Shown here: piece by piece, positions 9,734 to 18,002 of the stretch
How the letters are laid out: every line of letters starts with the position of its first letter
How positions within the stretch are numbered: position 1 is the stretch's first letter
Made by a program: the position numbers and the translations under genes
Notes under the pieces: generated by a model
Seen by the model: the letters and a program-made list of their open reading frames with translations, nothing else
Databases searched by the model: none
Told to the model about the DNA's origin: nothing
DNA from: an uncultured Solirubrobacteraceae bacterium
Lineage (GTDB): Bacteria; Actinomycetota; Thermoleophilia; Solirubrobacterales; Solirubrobacteraceae
Direction: 5' to 3'
NCBI GenBank assembly: GCA_902806175.1
Contig: CADCVQ010000167.1
Location: 1 to 44,909 of the forward strand
DNA: 44,909 nt

Positions 9734-11266
9734 TCAGGCCGCGGCCGCGGCAGGCTGCGCCTGCAGCTCCTCGCGGCGCGGGTTCTCGATGCCGACGAGC
9801 GCGATCAGGCCGCCGGCGATCATCAGCAGGCCGGCGACGATCATCCCGCTGTGGAACGCCTCGACGTTGGCCTCGCGCACTGCGGCACGAGTGGCCCGGT
9901 CGACGCGCCCCGCGGGCAGCGCCAGCGGGCGCTCGCGCGCCTGCGCGACGTAGGCGCGGCTGGCGCCGCCCGCCGCCCCGTTGGCCGCGACCTCGCGCTC
10001 GACCGCCGCGCCGAACTGCGCCGACACGACCGCCCCGACGACGGCGATCGCCAGCAGCGCCGCGACGCGCGCGATCGCGTTGTTGACGCCCGAGGCGATC
10101 CCGGCGTGGCGGCGCTCGGCGGCCTGCAGGACCGTTGCCGTCAGCGGCGCGACGGTCATCGCGAGGCCGAGGCCGAAGAGCAGCGTCGCCGGCAGCACGT
10201 CGGTCACGTACGAGCCGCGCTCGTCGACGCGCGTGAACGCGAGCAGCCCGATCCCGCCGAGGATCGGTCCGGCGCTCATCAACAGCCGCGGGCCGATGCG
10301 CGTCGCCAGCGCACCGAAGCGGCGTGACAGGCCGATCAGCAGCAGCGTGATCGGCAGCATCGCGATGCCGGCCTCGAACGCGCTGTAGCCGGCGATCTGC
10401 TGCAGGAAGATCGCGATGAAGAAGGAGGCGGCGCCGAGCCCGGCGTAGGCCGTCAGCGTCACGACGTTGCCGACGGCGAAGTTGCGCGAGTGAAAGATCG
10501 ACGGCGGCAGCATCGGGGTGGGCGTCCGGCGCTCATATGCGACAAACGCGCCCAGCGCGCCGATGCCGCCGATCAGCGCCGTCCAGACGGCCGGGTGAGA
10601 CCAGCCCAGCAGCGGCTGCTGGATGAGCGCGTACGTCGGACCGGCGAGCCCCAGGACGCACAGCACGGCGCCGGGGATGTCGATGCGCCGCTCGCGGTCG
10701 CCGGCGCACTCCGGCACCGCCCGCGCGATCAGCCACAGGCAGACGAGCACGAGCGGCACGTTCATCGCGAAGATCACGCGCCACGAGAGCGCGTCGACGA
10801 GCAGCCCGCCGAGCGGCGGGCCGAGTGCGATCGCCGCGCTCGTCCCGGCCGTCCACGAGCCGATCGCGCCGGCACGCTCGCCCGGGGGGTAGATGGTCGT
10901 GATGATCGCCAGCGAGCTTGGGACGAGCAGCGCGCCGAAGGCGCCCTGCAGCGCGCGCGCCGCGATCAGCACCTCGACCGACGGGGCGACCGCGCACGTC
11001 AGCGAGGCGCCGCCGAAGCCCGCCACGCCGATCGCGAAGATCCGCCGGCGGCCGTAGAGATCGCCGAGCGCGCCGCCGACGAGGATCAGCGCGGCGAGCA
11101 GCAGCAGGTAGGCCTCGACGACCCACTGCTGGTCTGCCAGCGAGGCCTGCAGGTCCTCGCGCAGCGCCGGAAGCGCGACGTTCACGACCGTCTGGTCGAC
11201 GAACACGATCGCCGAGCCGAGGATGCAGGCGATCAGCGTCAGCCGCCTGGCGCGGGCCTCGTCCAT
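9734..11266 (-). CDS. MFS drug:H+ antiporter, DHA2 (EmrB/QacA) family
   Basis: A 510-residue transporter with about 14 membrane helices, the DHA2 number. Helix 1 has the family motif FVDQTVVNVALPAL; the loop after helix 2 has GGALGDLYGRRR (motif A); helix 5 shows the antiporter motif around SAAIALGPPLGGLL. It should export hydrophobic compounds using proton motive force; substrate unknown. It is transcribed away from rfbC with only 25 bp between start codons, and its -10 (TAATGT, minus strand) is 7 nt before the ATG. No regulator gene is adjacent. Confidence 0.93.
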   Translation of the reverse strand: MDEARARRLTLIACILGSAIVFVDQTVVNVALPALREDLQASLADQQWVVEAYLLLLAALILVGGALGDLYGRRRIFAIGVAGFGGASLTCAVAPSVEVLIAARALQGAFGALLVPSSLAIITTIYPPGERAGAIGSWTAGTSAAIALGPPLGGLLVDALSWRVIFAMNVPLVLVCLWLIARAVPECAGDRERRIDIPGAVLCVLGLAGPTYALIQQPLLGWSHPAVWTALIGGIGALGAFVAYERRTPTPMLPPSIFHSRNFAVGNVVTLTAYAGLGAASFFIAIFLQQIAGYSAFEAGIAMLPITLLLIGLSRRFGALATRIGPRLLMSAGPILGGIGLLAFTRVDERGSYVTDVLPATLLFGLGLAMTVAPLTATVLQAAERRHAGIASGVNNAIARVAALLAIAVVGAVVSAQFGAAVEREVAANGAAGGASRAYVAQARERPLALPAGRVDRATRAAVREANVEAFHSGMIVAGLLMIAGGLIALVGIENPRREELQAQPAAAAA

Positions 11267-11273
11267 CGCGCAG

Positions 11274-11283
11274 ACATTAGATT
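11274..11283. promoter_or_regulatory. Divergent leaderless promoter with two -10 boxes sharing TA
   Basis: ACATTAGATT reads TAATGT on the minus strand (7 nt before the MFS ATG) and TAGATT on the plus strand (8 nt before the rfbC ATG). The two hexamers share the TA at 11278-11279. Confidence 0.6.
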
Positions 11284-11291
11284 GCCGGGCG

Positions 11292-11840
11292 ATGAAGCTG
11301 ATCGAGACGCGGCTGCAGGGCCCGATCCTGCTCGAGCCCGCCGCCCACGGCGACGCGCGCGGGTTCTTCCTGGAGAGCTACCGCGCAAACGTCTGGGCCG
11401 AGCATGGGGTCGGCGACGTCTTCGTGCAGGACAACCATTCGCGCTCGCGCCGCGGCGTGCTGCGCGGGATGCACTTCGCGGTCGGCGCCGGGCAGGCCAA
11501 GCTCGTGCGCTGCGCGCGCGGCGCGATCCTCGACATCGTCGTCGACATACGCCGCGATTCGCCGACCTGGATGGAGTGGGAGGCGCACGTGCTCGACGAC
11601 GAGCACGCGCGCCAGCTCTACATCCCGATCGGCTTCGCGCACGGCTTCTGCGTGCTGTCAGACGTCGCCGACGTGACCTACAAGTGCTCCACCTACTACG
11701 ACCCGGAGCTCGAGCGCGGCTTTCGCCACAACGACCCGGACGTCGCGATCGACTGGCCCCAGGACATGGAGCTGATCGTCTCACAGCGCGACCTCGAGGC
11801 GCCGCTGCTGCGCGAGATCTACGACACGCTCCCGTTCTGA
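11292..11840 (+). CDS. rfbC: dTDP-4-dehydrorhamnose 3,5-epimerase
   Basis: A 182-residue cupin-fold epimerase that inverts C3 and C5 of dTDP-4-keto-6-deoxyglucose, the third step to dTDP-L-rhamnose. Signature segments are RGFFLESY, QDNHSRS, VLRGMHF with catalytic base His61, and DVTYKCSTYY with Tyr130 as acid. Length is normal for RfbC/RmlC. No rfbA, rfbB or rfbD is in the window, so rhamnose synthesis is completed elsewhere, or this is a variant epimerase for another deoxysugar. It overlaps the next gene by one base (TGATG) and leads a three-gene set with two methyltransferase paralogues, hinting at a methylated deoxysugar. Confidence 0.93.
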   Translation: MKLIETRLQGPILLEPAAHGDARGFFLESYRANVWAEHGVGDVFVQDNHSRSRRGVLRGMHFAVGAGQAKLVRCARGAILDIVVDIRRDSPTWMEWEAHVLDDEHARQLYIPIGFAHGFCVLSDVADVTYKCSTYYDPELERGFRHNDPDVAIDWPQDMELIVSQRDLEAPLLREIYDTLPF

Positions 11841-12361
11841 TGCTGCGCGCGCGCCGTCGCTTCAAGCAGCGCGTCGCGGTCCTCTCGCTGCCCGATCTGG
11901 CGGGTAAGTCCTTCCTCGTCAGCGGCCCCGACGCGCACGCGTTCGCGGCGCAGGCCGAGCGCGGCGGCGCCGTGGACGTCGCCACCGCGCGTCACCTCAT
12001 GGAGTGCGATCTCGCCGCCGTCGGGCGGTGGGACGTCGTCCTGTACCTCGGCGAGCTGCAGGACGTCGAGGATCCCCTCGGCGCGCTGCGCAGCGTCCGT
12101 GCCGTCACGCGCGAGCTGGCCGTCGTCGAGACCGAGGCCGCCGCGATCCCCGGCCTCGAGCACGAGGCGGTGTGGCGCTTCGTCGCGGGTGAGGACGGTC
12201 GCGGCCGCTGGGAGCCGAACCTCTCCGGCCTCGGCGGAGCGCTGACCGCAGCGGGCTTCAGCGACGTCCGCGCGGTCGCGGGCGCGCCGACGGAGCTCGT
12301 CGATCGGCCCGATGGGCCGCACGGCTACCGCGCCGTCGTCCAGGGCGCGGTGGCGCGCTGA
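11840..12361 (+). CDS. Truncated, SAM-site-less methyltransferase paralogue
   Basis: A 173-residue protein, clearly a shortened copy of the next gene. The halves align well: LPDLAGKSFL with LPDLHGKSVL; WDVVLYLGELQDVEDPLGAL with WDVVLYLGVLYHMTDPLGAL; VTRELAVVETEA is identical. In the glycine-rich SAM motif, the neighbour's DIGGWDGYF is replaced by VSGPDAHAF. About 70 residues between motif I and the WDVV strand are missing. It therefore should not bind SAM. The frame is intact and overlapped on both sides (TGATG), so it may still be translated, perhaps as a partner of the active paralogue. A young pseudogene is the alternative. Confidence 0.8.
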   Translation: MLRARRRFKQRVAVLSLPDLAGKSFLVSGPDAHAFAAQAERGGAVDVATARHLMECDLAAVGRWDVVLYLGELQDVEDPLGALRSVRAVTRELAVVETEAAAIPGLEHEAVWRFVAGEDGRGRWEPNLSGLGGALTAAGFSDVRAVAGAPTELVDRPDGPHGYRAVVQGAVAR

Positions 12362-13182
12362 TGCTCGAGGGGGCGCGCGACCGGCTGCAGGAGCGCGTCG
12401 AGGCGGTGCCGTACTGGTTTCACTCGATCGACCTCGGCGACGGGATCGTCACGCCGGGGCACAAGCCCGCCGCGGTCCTCGCGCAGGAGTTCGACGCGCT
12501 CGGCCTGCCCGACCTGCACGGCAAGTCGGTGCTCGACATCGGCGGGTGGGACGGCTACTTCGCGTTCGAGGCCGAGCGCCGCGGCGCCGTCCGCGTCGGC
12601 GTCGTCGACCACCTCATGTGGTCGGTCGACCGTTCCCTGTGGACGGCCTCCGAGGAGGAGAAGGACGCCTACCGGCGCGAGCACCACGAGGCGGGCACGC
12701 CGCCTCCGCAGCACGAGCTGACCGAGTTCTGGCACCCCGACACGATGCCCGGCAAGCTCGGCTTCGACATCGCGCGCGCGGCGCTGTCGAGCGGCGTCGA
12801 GGACTTTGCGGTCGACTTCATGGACTGCGATCTGGAGGCGATCGGGCAGTGGGACGTCGTCCTGTACCTCGGCGTGCTGTACCACATGACCGACCCGCTG
12901 GGAGCGCTGCGGCGCGTCGCCGCCGTGACCCGCGAACTCGCGGTCGTCGAGACCGAGGCGGTCGTCTTTCCCGGGCTCGAGCACGAGCCGCTGTGGCGCT
13001 TCTTTCCCGAGGACGAGCTGTCTGGCGACATCACCAACTGGTGGGCGCCCAACCGCCGCGGCCTGCATAGCGCCCTGACGACGGCGGGCTTCCGGTCGGT
13101 GCGGTCCCTGAAGGACCCGACCGGCGAGGAGCTCGAGCACGCGCTGCCGCACTTCCGCGCGGTCGCGCAGGCGACGAAGTAG
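12361..13182 (+). CDS. Class I SAM-dependent methyltransferase, CmoB/DUF1698-like
   Basis: A 273-residue methyltransferase. The N-terminal YWFHSIDLGDGIVTPG segment is typical of the CmoB-like/DUF1698 group, followed by the SAM motif SVLDIGGWDGYFAFE (about 54-68) and the later strand WDVVLYLGVLYHMTDP. All core motifs are intact. In such loci these enzymes are annotated as sugar or small-molecule methyltransferases; a tRNA role as for CmoB is less likely given the setting after rfbC. The start overlaps the stop of the degenerate paralogue (TGATG). It converges with the glycosyltransferase fusion gene with one base between stops. Confidence 0.85.
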   Translation: MLEGARDRLQERVEAVPYWFHSIDLGDGIVTPGHKPAAVLAQEFDALGLPDLHGKSVLDIGGWDGYFAFEAERRGAVRVGVVDHLMWSVDRSLWTASEEEKDAYRREHHEAGTPPPQHELTEFWHPDTMPGKLGFDIARAALSSGVEDFAVDFMDCDLEAIGQWDVVLYLGVLYHMTDPLGALRRVAAVTRELAVVETEAVVFPGLEHEPLWRFFPEDELSGDITNWWAPNRRGLHSALTTAGFRSVRSLKDPTGEELEHALPHFRAVAQATK

Positions 13183-13183
13183 C

Positions 13184-15370
13184 TCAGGCGGCGGCGGGCG
13201 TCGCGTTGCGCACGACGACTGCGTAGTCGCGGTTGGCGTAGACGTCGGCGTCGACGTTGCCCGTCTCCGCGGGGAAGCGAACCGCACCGGACTCGAAGCC
13301 CGCCAGGCGACAGAGCGCCAGCAGCACCTCGGGAAAGAGCGGGTGGTGGTGCGTCGTGTCGGTCCAGAAGGCCTTCATCGCCGCTGGGTTGTGCGGGTTG
13401 ACGGTCTCCATGATCGCCATGCCGGCCGGGGCCAGCTTGCGCTGCATGAGGGCGAGCAGCTCGCTGAGCTGCTGCGCGCTGAGGTGCTCGACGACCTGCG
13501 CGGCGAACATCGCCGGCACGGAGCCGTCGACGAGCTCGCGCAGATGGCTCGCCGCGTCGGCGAGCCTCACGTCGAGCCCCTTCTCCACGCAGCGCGCGAC
13601 CATGCTCTCGTCCATGTCGGCGCCGCGCGCGCCGATGCCGCGCGCGATCAGCGCCTCGAGGAACTCACCGCGGCCGCAGCCGAGGTCGAGCACCCACTCG
13701 CTGCGGGCCTGCGCGAACAGCTCGACGTAGGCGAGCTGCTGCTCGCGGACGACGCGCTCGTCGCCGCGGAAGATGTCCTCGAAGCCGCGGTATGTGGCGG
13801 TGTCGCTCGAGGCGCCGTCGAAGCGCAGCACGCGGCGGCCGTGCTCGTCGGTCTGCGAGATCGCGGGGTGCGTCGACGCCGGGCGGGCGCGCAGCCCTTC
13901 GAGCAGCAGCTGCAGGTCGCTGTCGCCCATCGCGCCGGAGATCTTGCGCAGCGCGATCTGCAGGCGCTGGGTCTCGAGCAGGACGTCCTCGATGCGCTCG
14001 TTGGTCTCCTGCAGAGCGCCGAGCAGCGCGCGGTTGAGCTCGTCCTGGTGGTGCGTGTAGGGCCGCATCGCCTGCAGCGCGGTCTTGCGCAGCGCGCCCT
14101 TCGCGCCGCCGGTCTCGCGCGCGTCGCGCATCGGGTCGTAGGAGAGCTTCAGCTCGGCGAGCCCGAGGTAGGTGTCGGGCGGCAGCGTCGGGTCGCTGTA
14201 GGCGCCGTTGCCGCGGGCGTTGTGGCGGCGCACGCCCGCCAGCCGCTTCAGGCGCGAACGTGCCGCCTCGCCGACGGCCTCCAGCGAGAAGTGCTCGGCG
14301 ATCTCGCGTTTGGCGCGGATGCCGCGCTCGCGCGCCTCGTCCTGGTGCTCCCACACGTGGCGCATGAGCTCGGCGGCGTGGTCGAGGTCGGGCTCGGCCC
14401 AGGTTCCCTGCGCGGGGTAGTTCTCGCCTTCGGGGCCGACCTGCGTCTCCGTGTGGCGCACGAGGTAGGAGTTCTCGGCGGTCATGAAGTCGAGGTTGGC
14501 GCTGAAGCCGGTCGCGATCACGGGCTTGCCGAGCGCCATCGTCTCGCCGAGCGTCAGGCCGAAGCCCTCGGCGCGGTGCAGCGAGACATAGCAGTCGGCG
14601 CGCCGCATGAGCGCCGCCATGTCGGCCTGCGACAGGAAGCGGTCGACGACGTGGATGTCGGGCCGGTCGCCGATCGCGTCCTGCAGTCGGGCGAGCCGGT
14701 CGGGCTTGAAGTCGCCGTTGTGGCTCTTGAGGATGAGCTGCGGCCCCTCGCCGGGAGCAAACGCGCGCGTGAACGCGTCGACGAGGCCGAGCGGGTTCTT
14801 GCGCTGCAGCGTCGAGTAGAAGTCGAACAGAAAGAGGAACATGAAGCCGCCGGGTAGGTGCAGGCCCGACAGGTCGCCGCCCGGCGCCGGCGCGACGATC
14901 GGCAGCGGGACGCGCACGACCGGCACCGGCGAGACGTGGCTGAGGATCTCCTCGACGTAGCGCGAGTAGACCCATATCTCGTCGACGAGCGCGAACGCGC
15001 GGTCCCAGCTCGCCGGTACGACGTCGACCTCCCAGGCCCACACGCCGATCGTGTAGCGGTCCTCGAAGAACTCCGGGCCGAGCTCGGCGTGGAAGGCGGG
15101 CAGCTCGGGTGCGTTGACGCAGATGAGGTTGAACGGCAGCTCGCCCTCGACCTGCAGGTCGGCGAAGTCGGTCGTCTTGATCTGGGCGCGCCGCCCGTCG
15201 GGCGCGATCACGTCGGGCAGGTTGACGTCGAGCGTCGTCGTGCGCACCGGCACGCCGGCGGCGTGCAGCGCCTGCACGTACAGGCGCGCGGCCTGCCCGA
15301 GTCCGAGACCGCCGCGCAGGTAGCCGACCGCGTTGACGCCCAGCGAGGCGAGCTGAAGGTTGCGGGTCAT
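13184..15370 (-). CDS. Glycosyltransferase (GT4)-methyltransferase fusion protein
   Basis: A 728-residue two-enzyme protein. Residues 1-380 are a GT-B glycosyltransferase of the GT4 type, with the nucleotide-sugar motif EGFGLTLGE (E268-x7-E276) and a preceding YVSLHRAEG strand. Residues 425-480 are a linker with the motif AMRPYTHHQ followed by a coiled-coil-like stretch. From about 505 to the end is a class I SAM methyltransferase with LDLGCGRGEF (561-570), AQVVEHL (624-630) and a METVNPHN strand. Both active-site sets look intact, so one chain could add a sugar and methylate the product, as in chain-capping enzymes. ATG 15370 gives a clean N-terminus; upstream in-frame sequence is Arg-rich. 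The linker motif recurs in the GT4 gene at 23210. Confidence 0.88.
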   Translation of the reverse strand: MTRNLQLASLGVNAVGYLRGGLGLGQAARLYVQALHAAGVPVRTTTLDVNLPDVIAPDGRRAQIKTTDFADLQVEGELPFNLICVNAPELPAFHAELGPEFFEDRYTIGVWAWEVDVVPASWDRAFALVDEIWVYSRYVEEILSHVSPVPVVRVPLPIVAPAPGGDLSGLHLPGGFMFLFLFDFYSTLQRKNPLGLVDAFTRAFAPGEGPQLILKSHNGDFKPDRLARLQDAIGDRPDIHVVDRFLSQADMAALMRRADCYVSLHRAEGFGLTLGETMALGKPVIATGFSANLDFMTAENSYLVRHTETQVGPEGENYPAQGTWAEPDLDHAAELMRHVWEHQDEARERGIRAKREIAEHFSLEAVGEAARSRLKRLAGVRRHNARGNGAYSDPTLPPDTYLGLAELKLSYDPMRDARETGGAKGALRKTALQAMRPYTHHQDELNRALLGALQETNERIEDVLLETQRLQIALRKISGAMGDSDLQLLLEGLRARPASTHPAISQTDEHGRRVLRFDGASSDTATYRGFEDIFRGDERVVREQQLAYVELFAQARSEWVLDLGCGRGEFLEALIARGIGARGADMDESMVARCVEKGLDVRLADAASHLRELVDGSVPAMFAAQVVEHLSAQQLSELLALMQRKLAPAGMAIMETVNPHNPAAMKAFWTDTTHHHPLFPEVLLALCRLAGFESGAVRFPAETGNVDADVYANRDYAVVVRNATPAAA

Positions 15371-15646
15371 CGGGGCGATGGTGGCACAACGTGCAGCGCC
15401 CGCCTCGCAGCGGACCGTCCGCATGATCGGCGAACGGCGTCCGCGTCGACAGTGCCTGCGGCGACGCCCCCGCGTCGGGAGCCCGCGTCGGGATGCTCGC
15501 GGCGCCGGGGGCGTCGACGGCTCGTCAGCGCTCCACAGGCGGGACCTGCGCTTTGTCGATGGACCGCTCAGGCGCCTACTACCGTTCGACAGGGGGTCGC
15601 GCGGCATCGCGCGGCCGGGTTTGGATGTGAAGACGGCGGTCGCTGG
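15371..15646. other. Intergenic stretch with a strong inverted repeat
   Basis: No gene is convincing here. An 11-bp perfect inverted repeat, CGACGCCCCCG (15462-15472) and CGGGGGCGTCG (15506-15516), encloses 33 nt that include a tandem copy of CGCGTCGGGA (15471-15480 and 15485-15494). It could terminate the ABC gene ending at 15647, although it lacks a T-tract and lies about 130 nt away, or act in the 5' leader of the fusion gene. Confidence 0.45.
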
Positions 15647-17578
15647 TCACGACTTGCGTAAGGAAGCCGTGTCGTGGCGCTCCGCGGCCTGCCGGCGCTC
15701 CAGGTACGCCGACGCCTGCAGGCTGAACAGCTCGGAGTACAGCCCGCCGCCCGCCATCAGGTCGTCGTGCGTGCCGCTCTCGGCGATCTTCCCGTCCTGC
15801 AGCACATAGATGCGGTCGGCCATCCGCACGCTCGAGAAGCGATGGGAGATCAGCAGCACGGCGCGGTCGTGAAACAGCTCGCCCATCGTGTGGAACAGCT
15901 CGCTCTCGGCGCGCGCATCCAGCGAGGCGGTCGGCTCGTCCATGATCACCAGCGGCGCATCGCGGAAGAACGCGCGCGCCAGCGCGAGGCGCTGCCACTG
16001 GCCGATCGACAGGTCATGGCCTTTGTGAAAGCGCCGTCCCAGGCGCGTGTGGTAACCCTCGGGCAGATCGTCGATGAACTCGTCGGCGCCGGCGTGGCGG
16101 GCGGCTTCGACGACCGCGTCGAGGTCGGCGAGTGAGGCGAGGTCGCCGAAGCCGATGTTGTCCTTGGCGGCCAGCTCGTAGCGCACGAAGTCCTGGAAGA
16201 TCACCGCGATCCGCGCGCGCAGCTCGTCGGGGTCGCACGTCGCGATGTCGCGGCCGTCCCAGCTGATCGTCCCGCCGTCGGGGTCATACAGGCGACAGAG
16301 GAGCTTGGCGAGGGTCGTCTTGCCGGCACCGTTCTCCCCCACCACCGCGACCGTCTCGCCGAGGTTGATTTCCAGTGACACGTGGTCGAGCACCGGCTCG
16401 GGCCGGTTGGGATAGCTGAAGCTCAGATCCTCGACACGCAGGGTCTGGAACGTCGACGGCGCCGGCGCGGTCGAGATCGGCGTGCTCTGCTTCGGCGCGA
16501 CGGCGAGAAACGACCACAGGTCCTCGACGAACAGCGCGTTCTCGTGCATGAGCCCGATCCCCGTGACGAGGTTCCCGATCCGCGGCAGCAGCAGCAGCAG
16601 CGCGCCGGATGCGGCGATCGCCTCGGGAAGCGAGATCCGCTGCGAGAAGTGCAGCCACAGGATGAACACGACGCCGGCTGCGTTGACGATCGAGCCAGCG
16701 AGCGTGGCAAGGACCTCGCGACGCTGGCGTTGGCGGACGACCCGGCGGAACTCGTCGAGCTCCTCGTCATACAGCTCGCCGTGGCGCGCCAGCAGGTACG
16801 GCCCGAGCCCGAACACGCGCGTCTCCTTGGCGGAGTCGAGCATCGTCAGCAGAAACTGCAGGTACTGGATGATGCGCCGCCGCGGCGTGCGCCGGACGGC
16901 GTTGCGGTAGTAGTCGCGGCCGCCCGTCATGTTCGACCACGCCAGCGGCAGCATCGTCACCAGCAGCCCCAGGACGAGCAGCGGGTGCACCGTGAACAGC
17001 AACACCGCGAGGCCCAGCACGGCCACCGACGAGCTGACGATGCGCGCCATGTCGGTGACCATGTTCGCCGGGCGAAAGGCGGCATCGTGCTGCGCGCGAA
17101 CGAGACGGTCGTGGAATGCGGGCGTCTCCAGCGCCTGCAGGTCGAGCGTCGCCGCCTTCCTGGCGAGCATCTCCTGTGACGCCCTGCCCGCAAGCTCGGG
17201 CAGCAGCCGCGACCGGTGCCGCGAGCTCGTCGCCAGGCACTGACCCGCCGCCATCGCGGTCAGCGCGATGACGACCGCGGGAAGCGCGTCCCCCAGGCCG
17301 CCGCCGGTGCGACTTGCGCCGAGGATCGAATCCAGGGCCCACTTTCCCGCGAGCACCTGCGCCGGCAGCACCAGCCCCGTGATCGTCTGCGAGACGACGA
17401 GGTAGATCGTCTCGCGCGGGCTCGCGATCCAGACGAGCTTCGCAGCGGGGCGGATGAGTTCGACCAGGCGGCGGGGGCTGAGCGGCACCTCCTCGTGGTC
17501 CCACAGGTCCACCGCCGGCTTCCGCTCGGCGGGCTTGAGCGGCGCGGGCTCGTGCTTGCCTCGCTGGCGCAGTCGCAC
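15647..17578 (-). CDS. ABC-type exporter, fused permease and ATPase
   Basis: A 643-residue half-transporter of the type I exporter kind. Residues 55-345 hold about six membrane helices. The ATPase follows from about 378: Walker A GENGAGKT (414-421), signature LSIGQWQR (523-530), Walker B LVIMDEPTAS (543-552) and H-loop ISHRFSS. The signature has IGQ rather than the usual SGGQ, seen in some exporters. It should act as a homodimer. Substrate is unknown; position beside polysaccharide genes does not decide between lipid, peptide and drug. The GTG at 17578 follows TAGCCT by 6 nt, which supports this start. Confidence 0.9.
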   Translation of the reverse strand: MRLRQRGKHEPAPLKPAERKPAVDLWDHEEVPLSPRRLVELIRPAAKLVWIASPRETIYLVVSQTITGLVLPAQVLAGKWALDSILGASRTGGGLGDALPAVVIALTAMAAGQCLATSSRHRSRLLPELAGRASQEMLARKAATLDLQALETPAFHDRLVRAQHDAAFRPANMVTDMARIVSSSVAVLGLAVLLFTVHPLLVLGLLVTMLPLAWSNMTGGRDYYRNAVRRTPRRRIIQYLQFLLTMLDSAKETRVFGLGPYLLARHGELYDEELDEFRRVVRQRQRREVLATLAGSIVNAAGVVFILWLHFSQRISLPEAIAASGALLLLLPRIGNLVTGIGLMHENALFVEDLWSFLAVAPKQSTPISTAPAPSTFQTLRVEDLSFSYPNRPEPVLDHVSLEINLGETVAVVGENGAGKTTLAKLLCRLYDPDGGTISWDGRDIATCDPDELRARIAVIFQDFVRYELAAKDNIGFGDLASLADLDAVVEAARHAGADEFIDDLPEGYHTRLGRRFHKGHDLSIGQWQRLALARAFFRDAPLVIMDEPTASLDARAESELFHTMGELFHDRAVLLISHRFSSVRMADRIYVLQDGKIAESGTHDDLMAGGGLYSELFSLQASAYLERRQAAERHDTASLRKS

Positions 17579-18002
17579 CGGCGCAGGCTACTCGCGAGGC
17601 ACGCATGGCGTGGCATTTGTCGCAATGCGCTGGTCCCTCGGCGAAGACCAATACAGGAGCCGGCCAGCGAGTCCGCGACGCTCAGGACGCGCCCATGGCA
17701 CCCCAGTCAGTGCAGGAGTCATGACCACGACCCCGTGCCCGTCGACACGACAGGACACGCTCTGCGACGAGGATGCGTCGTCGTCGTCGGCGGCGTCGGC
17801 GTCGGCGTCTGGCACGTGCCTCACGCGACCAGCGGCGAGACCGCGAATCGACGCTCATAGCCGCGAGCTGCGTCCATGTCGGCAGCGACCGATCAAGGCG
17901 CTGCGATGGATGGTCGATCGCGAGGAGGTTCGGGCGGCTCAGCGCGTCGTCGGGCAGGCGATCATCGATGTGCAGTCGCGCCCCCGACGGTGACGAGGCA
18001 TC
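17579..18002. other. Stretch without a convincing gene; TCG/GGC trinucleotide run
   Basis: Beyond the promoter for the ABC gene I see nothing I can call a gene. A run of TCG and GGC triplets (17776-17810) gives Ser/Ala/Asp-rich or Arg-rich products in different frames, none convincing. The right part probably holds the decayed beginning of the GGDEF gene that follows. Confidence 0.5.
17585..17590 (-). promoter_or_regulatory. -10 box before the ABC exporter gene
   Basis: TAGCCT on the minus strand, 6 nt before the GTG at 17578, consistent with a leaderless transcript. Confidence 0.5.

Noticed and set aside
17776-17810. Trinucleotide run as a coding repeat or CRISPR-like structure
   Set aside because: Simple TCG/GGC sequence common in GC-rich genomes; no spacer pattern.
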